Below are positions 59,255 through 64,000 of a stretch of 64,000 nucleotides of DNA, piece after piece. A program made the position numbers and the translations under genes. Position 1 is the stretch's first letter. Every line of letters begins with the position of its first letter. The notes beneath the pieces were generated by a model that did no database searches, was not told where the DNA came from, and saw nothing but the letters and a program-made list of their open reading frames with translations. Source of the DNA: JAAZBA01 sp964461815 (GTDB lineage Bacteria; Bacillota; Clostridia; Oscillospirales; QAMX01); contig CAYWVF010000008.1 of NCBI GenBank assembly GCA_964461815.1, positions 45,816-109,815 of the forward strand, given 5' to 3'.

Positions 59255-60490
59255 ATGAGCATAATATTGGACAGATCCCTTGCAGCGGACGGAAAACGTA
59301 AAATAGAATGGGCACGAGCCACGATGCCTGTTCTATCACAGATCGAAGAAGAATTTAAAGCAACAAAGCCTCTTTCGGGCTTAAGAATGACGATATCCAT
59401 TCATCTCGAAGCAAAAACGGCATATCTTGCACATGTTCTGCGCTCAGGCGGTGCAGAGGTCGCAGTCACAGGCTGCAATCCGCTTTCCACACAGGACGAC
59501 GTAGCAGCATCTCTCGTGGCAGACGGCTTTGAGGTGTTCGGCATTCGCGGAGTGAGCATTGCGGAGTATGAGGAGCATCTTAAGGCAGCTTTGTCACACA
59601 AGCCTCATATCATCGTAGACGACGGCGGAGATCTTGTAGAGCTGCTCCACGGCGAATGCAGATCATATGCGGAAAATATTATCGGAGGCTCTGAGGAAAC
59701 CACCACTGGAGTCATGAGATTGAGACAGCGTGCCGAAAAGCATGAGCTCGATTTCCCGATGGTCGCAGTAAATGATGCAAATTGTAAGTATTTATTTGAT
59801 AACCGCTACGGAACAGGACAGTCGGTGTTCACTGCATTGATGCAGGTGACAAACAGACTCGTTGCGGGAAAGACGGTAGTCGTTGCAGGCTATGGCTGGT
59901 GCGGCAGAGGAATTGCGATGCGTGCGGCGGCTATGGGTGCAAAGGTCATAGTAACGGAAATACTCCCATATCGTGCGCTTGAGGCTGCAATGGACGGATA
60001 TCGTGTAATGAAGATGGACGATGCAGCTCCTATCGGAGATATATTTATAACAGCCACAGGCTGCCGCGACGTCATACGCCGTGAGCATATGTTAAAGATG
60101 AAAAACGAGGTGCTTCTTGCAAATGCAGGGCACTTTGATGTGGAAATATCAAAGCCGGATCTTGATGATATCTCGGTGAAAAAGTATATAAGACGTGATT
60201 CGATCGAGGGCTATGAGCTTGAGGACGGAAGAATACTCAACCTGATAGCCGAGGGAAGACTTGTAAATCTTGCGGCAGGCAACGGTCATCCTGCGGAGAT
60301 AATGGACATGTCGTTTGCAGTCCAGGCACTTGCGGCAAGATATATTGCGGAAAACGGTACTTCACTTTCCGTAGGTGTTCACAACGTACCGGAAAAGCTC
60401 GACGAATACGTAGCTGTATTGAAGCTCAATGCTATGGGACTCGGTATTGATACACTGAGCAGTGAGCAGAAAAAATATCTCGGTAAATAA
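59255..60490 (+). CDS. ahcY: Adenosylhomocysteinase
   Basis: Hydrolyses S-adenosylhomocysteine to adenosine and homocysteine, NAD-dependent. 411 residues: SIHLEAKTAYLAHVL, GCNPLSTQDDVAASL, IIVDDGGDLVELLH, ETTTGVMRL and the NAD site VVVAGYGWCGRGIAMRAAAMG. The length and DDVAASL sequence fit the shorter bacterial/archaeal group rather than the eukaryote-like group with a 40-residue insert. It likely works with the many SAM-dependent methyltransferases. Confidence 0.95.
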   Translation: MSIILDRSLAADGKRKIEWARATMPVLSQIEEEFKATKPLSGLRMTISIHLEAKTAYLAHVLRSGGAEVAVTGCNPLSTQDDVAASLVADGFEVFGIRGVSIAEYEEHLKAALSHKPHIIVDDGGDLVELLHGECRSYAENIIGGSEETTTGVMRLRQRAEKHELDFPMVAVNDANCKYLFDNRYGTGQSVFTALMQVTNRLVAGKTVVVAGYGWCGRGIAMRAAAMGAKVIVTEILPYRALEAAMDGYRVMKMDDAAPIGDIFITATGCRDVIRREHMLKMKNEVLLANAGHFDVEISKPDLDDISVKKYIRRDSIEGYELEDGRILNLIAEGRLVNLAAGNGHPAEIMDMSFAVQALAARYIAENGTSLSVGVHNVPEKLDEYVAVLKLNAMGLGIDTLSSEQKKYLGK

Positions 60491-60530
60491 TAATACGTTA
60501 ATATAAGCGTGAAAAGGAGTTTGTTGTATC

Positions 60531-61454
60531 ATGATAGTAACCGTAACACTGAACCCTGCGCTTGACAGGACGGTATTCGTTCCGAATTTCCGTGCAGGTG
60601 AAGTCAACAGGTCGGTGTCGACTGTAGTCGATGCAGGCGGAAAGGGTATAAATGTTGCAAAAGCACTTAAAGAGCTTGGAAGCGACAGCCTTGCCTGCGG
60701 ACTCATTGCCGGACAGTACGGCAGACAGATCAAGCAATATCTTACCTCCGTCGGTGTAAAGTACGACTTTCTGGATGTTGCAGGAGAGACAAGAGTTAAC
60801 ATAAAGATCGTTGACGAGAACGGCAACCACACGGATATTAATGAGCGCGGATTTGAGGTTACACACGGTGATGTAGAGCGTCTGAAGGAGTATATAGGCA
60901 GATATGCTAAAAAGGGAAACATCCTGGTGATCTCGGGAAGTACACCGCCTAACCTTTCTCTTGAAGCATACGGTGAGCTGTGTAAGATAGCATCGAAGGC
61001 ATCTCATCTTATTGTCGATGCCGAGGGAGCACATCTGCTTGAGAGCTTAAAGGCATGTCCGGACTACATAAAGCCGAACAAGGCTGAGCTTGCGAAGACA
61101 TTGGAGCGCCCGATCATCACATCCGAGGATGTCGTATCGGGAGCAAGAGAGCTTATAGCAAAGGGAGCAAAGAACGTTGCAGTCTCAATGGGCTCTGAGG
61201 GTGCTATATTCGTAAATGAAAATACTGCGCTGATAGCAAAAACACCGGCAGTACCTGTAAAAGGCCCTGTAGGTGCAGGTGACGTTATGGTAGCAGGTAT
61301 CGCTCATGCACTTGAATGCGGAAATAATTTCGAAGACCTTGCAAGATTCGCAGTATCGGCAGGTGCCGCAAGCGTTACAGCCGAGGGAACAAAGATGGCT
61401 TCAAGACGTACGGTACTGAAGCTCTTTGCAGAGGCAGAGATATCACAAATATAA
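60531..61454 (+). CDS. 1-phosphofructokinase family hexose kinase (FruK/LacC-like)
   Basis: 307-residue PfkB-fold kinase with the FruK/LacC-type N-terminus MIVTVTLNPALDRTV, AGGKGINVAKALKELG and the C-terminal GPVGAGDVMVAGIAHAL catalytic loop. Phosphorylates fructose-1-phosphate or tagatose-6-phosphate. No PTS fructose gene or aldolase is next to it, so the precise substrate stays open. AAAAGGAG SD; own transcript or continuation from ahcY (40-base gap). Confidence 0.9.
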   Translation: MIVTVTLNPALDRTVFVPNFRAGEVNRSVSTVVDAGGKGINVAKALKELGSDSLACGLIAGQYGRQIKQYLTSVGVKYDFLDVAGETRVNIKIVDENGNHTDINERGFEVTHGDVERLKEYIGRYAKKGNILVISGSTPPNLSLEAYGELCKIASKASHLIVDAEGAHLLESLKACPDYIKPNKAELAKTLERPIITSEDVVSGARELIAKGAKNVAVSMGSEGAIFVNENTALIAKTPAVPVKGPVGAGDVMVAGIAHALECGNNFEDLARFAVSAGAASVTAEGTKMASRRTVLKLFAEAEISQI

Positions 61455-61481
61455 AAAAAGACTCGCCCTATAAAAAAGCTA

Positions 61482-61510
61482 TTGACAAAACCAAAATCAT
61501 AGTATATAAT
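61482..61510 (+). promoter_or_regulatory. Promoter of TPP riboswitch-thiT-cobU
   Basis: Consensus TTGACA (61482-61487), 17 bases, TATAAT (61505-61510); transcription starts just before the riboswitch. Confidence 0.8.
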
Positions 61511-61525
61511 ATGGATGAAATAAAG

Positions 61526-61617
61526 CACGGGGTGCTGGAACAAATTCCGGCTGAGAGGCAGATAAGATGGTCTGTTAACCCATGAACCTGATCCGGGTAA
61601 TGCCGGCGTAGGAAGAC
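61526..61617 (+). promoter_or_regulatory. TPP (THI-box) riboswitch
   Basis: Conserved THI elements are present in order: CACGGGGTGC, CCGGCTGAGAGG (the TPP pyrimidine-binding CTGAGA), AACCCATGAACCTGATC, and CCGGGTAATGCCGGCGTAGG, closing the P1 region. It lies directly upstream of the thiamine S-component gene, and an intrinsic terminator hairpin follows, so thiamine pyrophosphate should cause premature termination. Confidence 0.97.
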
Positions 61618-61641
61618 TGATCGCAAATAGGTCAAACTTAT

Positions 61642-61672
61642 GCCGCACTGTATTTATAAGTGCGGCTTTTAT
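61642..61672 (+). terminator. Expression-platform terminator of the TPP riboswitch
   Basis: 8-bp stem GCCGCACT / AGTGCGGC (61642-61649 / 61659-61666) followed by TTTTAT, about 25 bases after the aptamer. Confidence 0.82.
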
Positions 61673-61723
61673 ATTGACTTTAGCTGCCTTCACCGTGTAA
61701 AAATCTGATTGGAGACGATACAA

Positions 61724-62266
61724 ATGAGTGAAAGCAGAGAAAACAAGCATGAATTTTTACGTGCAATGATCGAAACATCCATCCTTATCGCCGCCGCATA
61801 CGTGCTGAGCCTTATCAAGCTGTGGGAAATGCCGCTGGGCGGCTCGATCACGGCTGTGTCTATGCTGCCACTGGTGATAATCGGTATGCGTAGAGGCCCG
61901 AAATGGGGCTTTGCAGGCTGCCTCGTTTACGGATTGGTGGATTTTGTACTGGGAAGAAAGTACAGTATTCATATCGCATCGATACTCGGCGACTATATCC
62001 TTGCATGGGGAGCGATGGGCGTTGCCGGATTCTTTTGGAAAAAGAAAAACGGAATATGGTATGCGATACCTGCGGCTTGCATGAGCAGACTGCTGTTTGT
62101 GTTCCTTACGGGTGTAACGATATGGGCTGAATATACTCCCGACGGCTGGCCTGTATGGCTGTACAGCATCGTGTATAACGGCAGCTATATCGGAATAGAG
62201 ATGGTGCTTATGTTCGTTGTATGTGCAGTGCTTGCAAAGCAGCTCCCGAGAATACTGAAAAACTAA
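61724..62266 (+). CDS. thiT: Energy-coupled thiamine transporter S-component ThiT
   Basis: 180-residue membrane protein with six hydrophobic helices. ThiT hallmarks: GGSITAVSMLPLVIIGMRRGPKWG (substrate loop), GLVDFVLG and the Trp-rich TIWAEYTP/WPVWLYSIVYNGSYI region lining the thiamine site. It should use the EcfA1A2T module encoded at 7.8-10.4 kb for ATP-driven uptake. ATG 61724 has TTGGAG upstream. Controlled by the TPP riboswitch. Confidence 0.95.
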   Translation: MSESRENKHEFLRAMIETSILIAAAYVLSLIKLWEMPLGGSITAVSMLPLVIIGMRRGPKWGFAGCLVYGLVDFVLGRKYSIHIASILGDYILAWGAMGVAGFFWKKKNGIWYAIPAACMSRLLFVFLTGVTIWAEYTPDGWPVWLYSIVYNGSYIGIEMVLMFVVCAVLAKQLPRILKN

Positions 62267-62282
62267 ACGGTGGTGTAACAGA

Positions 62283-62825
62283 TTGGGAAAGGTAGTACTT
62301 GTGACAGGCGGAGCACGCAGCGGAAAGAGCCGTTATGCCGAGAGCCTTTTAAGTGAGCTGAACAGCGTGACATATATCGCAACTGCGATAGTGACCGATG
62401 ATGAGATGCGTGACCGAGTGGCGCTTCACAGAGCACAGCGGCCGTCCGAGTGGACTACAATTGAAGTATACAGCGATATATCGGATAAGATCGAAAAAAG
62501 CGAGGGCTATCTTCTCGATTGTGTTACTGTAATGACATCAAACATAATGTTCGATATTACGGCTGAATATGAAAAGATCCCACGCGAAGCGCAGGAAAAG
62601 GTTGAAGCGGCAGCGAAAAAAGAGCTGAAAGAGCTGTCGGATAAAGTAAAAGCTTTCGACGGGCTGCTTGTCATGGTCACAAATGAGGTTGGTGACTCTA
62701 TCGTACCAGAGCACCACGTGTCAAGAGTATACCGTGATATAATCGGACGTGTAAATCAGTATGCAGCAGCTATTGCCGATGAGGTATATCTGACCGTATG
62801 CGGCATACCTGTAAAAATAAAATAA
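62283..62825 (+). CDS. cobU: Adenosylcobinamide kinase/adenosylcobinamide-phosphate guanylyltransferase
   Basis: Bifunctional enzyme activating adenosylcobinamide to its GDP derivative, feeding CobS. 180 residues: P-loop TGGARSGKSRYAE, YIATA, HRAQRPSEW with the guanylylated His, DCVTVMTSNIMF and TNEVGDSIVPEHHVSR. TTG start with a poor SD, 17 bases after thiT, so it is controlled by the TPP riboswitch as well, an unusual regulatory pairing. Its stop abuts the convergent queG-like gene. Confidence 0.94.
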   Translation: MGKVVLVTGGARSGKSRYAESLLSELNSVTYIATAIVTDDEMRDRVALHRAQRPSEWTTIEVYSDISDKIEKSEGYLLDCVTVMTSNIMFDITAEYEKIPREAQEKVEAAAKKELKELSDKVKAFDGLLVMVTNEVGDSIVPEHHVSRVYRDIIGRVNQYAAAIADEVYLTVCGIPVKIK

Positions 62826-63632
62826 TTATTCCAGATTTTCGAGATTTCTGCGAAAAACTGCCACACCGCGCCATGAAAAGGCGCGGTTTTTATATACCTC
62901 TTTAAACTGTCTGTTCGACATATCCTTTAGCTCGGAGGAGGTCAGCGGATAGTGTGGATGCGATGAAAATTCTCCGAGATATGTCTGCTTTGCACCGGTA
63001 TTTCTGGGACACGCATCCTGACAGCGATCACATCCCCACACAACGTGGTTCTCCTTGAGTAAACGAAGCTCATATTCGGAAAGCTCACCCTTTTTCTGGG
63101 AAATATGCGACAGACAAAGGTCTATGTCATACCTTACCTCGCCGTTTTCGATGCAGAGCGCACCTGTCGGACATGCTCTCACGCAAGCCATACAGCTGTT
63201 GCAGTCAGGCACAGCACATGCACAGATAGGCTCGGGCTCGATATCGGAGCCAATGCACGCTAAGAATACGAACGAGCCGTAGCCTTCAACTGCGATAAGA
63301 TTGTTTTTACCTCGCTTACCGATACCACACGCTTCGGCGACTATCACCTCACGAAACGGAGATACGTCCGAGAACACATCAAGCACGTGCTCAGTCTCGG
63401 GAAGACAGGCTCGGATACGCTCGGTCAGTACCTTGTGGTAGTCGAGCCCAAGAGCGTATTTTGAAATACGTCCGTTCGAATCATCCTCGGATAGATACGG
63501 AAAGGCTGCACAGAAAACGCTATGGTAGCCCTTTACCTCACCGATATACATCTTTTTTTCAGCCTCACAGCAGCCGGCAGCACACGCTCCGCTGTCCATG
63601 AGCGCATTTATTATATCCTTTGCACAGAGCAT
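62826..63632 (-). CDS. QueG-like epoxyqueuosine reductase family protein, short
   Basis: 268 residues. It keeps the QueG pattern YALGLDYHKVL (catalytic Asp region), a divergent EACGIGKRGKNNLI loop (QueG: GLGWxGKNT), and two 4Fe-4S motifs CNSCMACVRACPTGAL and CDRCQDACPRN. True QueG is cobalamin-dependent and 310-390 residues long; here the N-terminus is short and HEAT repeats are absent. It is either a compact QueG or a related corrinoid Fe-S reductase. Neighbouring cobU suits a B12-using enzyme. Confidence 0.8.
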   Translation of the reverse strand: MLCAKDIINALMDSGACAAGCCEAEKKMYIGEVKGYHSVFCAAFPYLSEDDSNGRISKYALGLDYHKVLTERIRACLPETEHVLDVFSDVSPFREVIVAEACGIGKRGKNNLIAVEGYGSFVFLACIGSDIEPEPICACAVPDCNSCMACVRACPTGALCIENGEVRYDIDLCLSHISQKKGELSEYELRLLKENHVVWGCDRCQDACPRNTGAKQTYLGEFSSHPHYPLTSSELKDMSNRQFKEVYKNRAFSWRGVAVFRRNLENLE

Positions 63633-63655
63633 ATGTTAAAATTCTCCTTTCGCTA

Positions 63656-63684
63656 TTGAATAAGTGACTTTGTTATGATATAAT
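63656..63684 (+). promoter_or_regulatory. Promoter of the EamA transporter gene
   Basis: TTGAAT (63656-63661), 17 bases ending TGA, TATAAT (63679-63684); extended -10. Confidence 0.72.
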
Positions 63685-63716
63685 TCTGTTGTTAAAAAAG
63701 TTTGGAGGGGATACCG

Positions 63717-64000
63717 TTGGATGAGATCAAAAAAAGCAGATCGGGACCGATAATGATAACCATAGCAGCAGTGCTTTGGAGCTTTACCGGAGTATGTGTA
63801 AAGTATGTTCAGTGGAGTGCGATGAGCCTTGCATGCTTTAGAAGCATATGCGGAACGCTACTGTTCCTGATCTATATGAGAAAGCCGAAGCTTGTGCTGA
63901 ATAAATATAACATGCTCGGTGCATTGTGTATGCTCGTGACATCGATCACATATATTTTGGCAAACAAGCTGACGACTGCCGCAAATGCCGTAGTGCTGCA
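63717..64000 (+). CDS. EamA/DMT family transporter (N-terminal part)
   Basis: Starts with TTG at 63717 after GGAGGGG and runs off the right edge; 94 codons are visible. The sequence has the drug/metabolite transporter start: a short polar N-terminus, then MITIAAVLWSFTGVCVKYV (helix 1), a central ACFRSICGTLLFLIYM helix and a further helix ending ANKLTTAANAVVL, as in the first EamA repeat. Substrate unknown. Confidence 0.88.
   Translation, partial: MDEIKKSRSGPIMITIAAVLWSFTGVCVKYVQWSAMSLACFRSICGTLLFLIYMRKPKLVLNKYNMLGALCMLVTSITYILANKLTTAANAVVL

Noticed and set aside
1..64000. Mobile elements, CRISPR arrays, tRNA or rRNA genes
   Set aside because: No transposase, integrase, phage or repeat-spacer pattern was seen, and no cloverleaf or rRNA segments were recognised in the gaps.

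Overview
The window looks like chromosomal DNA of a spore-forming, low-to-mid-GC Firmicute of class Clostridia, probably Ruminococcaceae/Oscillospirales. This rests on the Gram-positive nusA operon order (rimP-nusA-ylxR-L7Ae-infB), the ecfA1-ecfA2-ecfT-truA block, a T-box in front of thrS, a TPP riboswitch in front of an ECF thiamine S-component, a SpoIIQ-like peptidase with a sigma-F-type promoter, and strong purine-rich Shine-Dalgarno (SD) sequences. Most predicted housekeeping promoters have a 17-bp spacer and a TGn extended -10. I saw no rRNA, tRNA, CRISPR array, insertion sequence or prophage.

Layout. 1-4.3 kb: translation/transcription operon on the minus strand (infB is cut by the window edge). 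4.4-5.0 kb: CPBP protease. 5.0-11.3 kb: minus-strand operon of a methyltransferase, the ECF energising module, truA, a DUF5711 protein and CvpA. 11.4-16.8 kb: a cyclophilin lipoprotein facing a minus-strand operon of GH20-like enzyme, lspA, rluD-type synthase, Gfo/Idh/MocA oxidoreductase, cobS and cobC-like phosphatase. 17-27.3 kb (plus): rpsT, lrgAB, proBA, a Ca2+ P-type ATPase, ion transporter, YjbQ, PAP2, GNAT and a DUF6897-like protein. 27.3-35.3 kb: MATE pump, M28 peptidase, DtxR-type regulator with AlkD-like protein, PHP phosphatase, T-box-controlled thrS and a NUDIX hydrolase.

35.3-47.8 kb is the most unusual part: a ten-gene minus-strand operon divergent from an RpiR/MurR regulator. 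In transcription order it encodes a fucose-isomerase-like protein, FAD-linked oxidase, Fe-S partner, class II aldolase, PfkB kinase, IolB-type isomerase, FGGY kinase, an EtfB-EtfA fusion, a NagB-like protein with an altered active site and a divergent NagA. It combines the lower myo-inositol branch (IolB/IolC/IolJ-like) with an ETF-coupled hydroxyacid oxidase and amino-sugar enzymes, without IolG/IolE/IolD or a transporter. I read it as a catabolic pathway for an unidentified sugar, amino sugar or sugar acid.

47.9-64 kb: prmC, rimO, pgsA, cysS and mfd; an amidohydrolase; the SpoIIQ-like peptidase, SGNH hydrolase and YmdB-type phosphoesterase (minus); ahcY, a 1-phosphofructokinase-like kinase, TPP riboswitch-thiT and cobU; a QueG-like protein (minus); and the start of an EamA transporter. 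Three identical 16-bp parS-like sites lie between 50.7 and 56.6 kb, suggesting proximity to the replication origin.

Two further regulatory patterns stand out. Several genes (ylxR, cvpA, NUDIX, lrgA and the Fe-S gene) have a hairpin between a strong SD and the start codon. The SpoIIQ-like gene has its RBS buried in a hairpin in which a sigma-F-type promoter is embedded.
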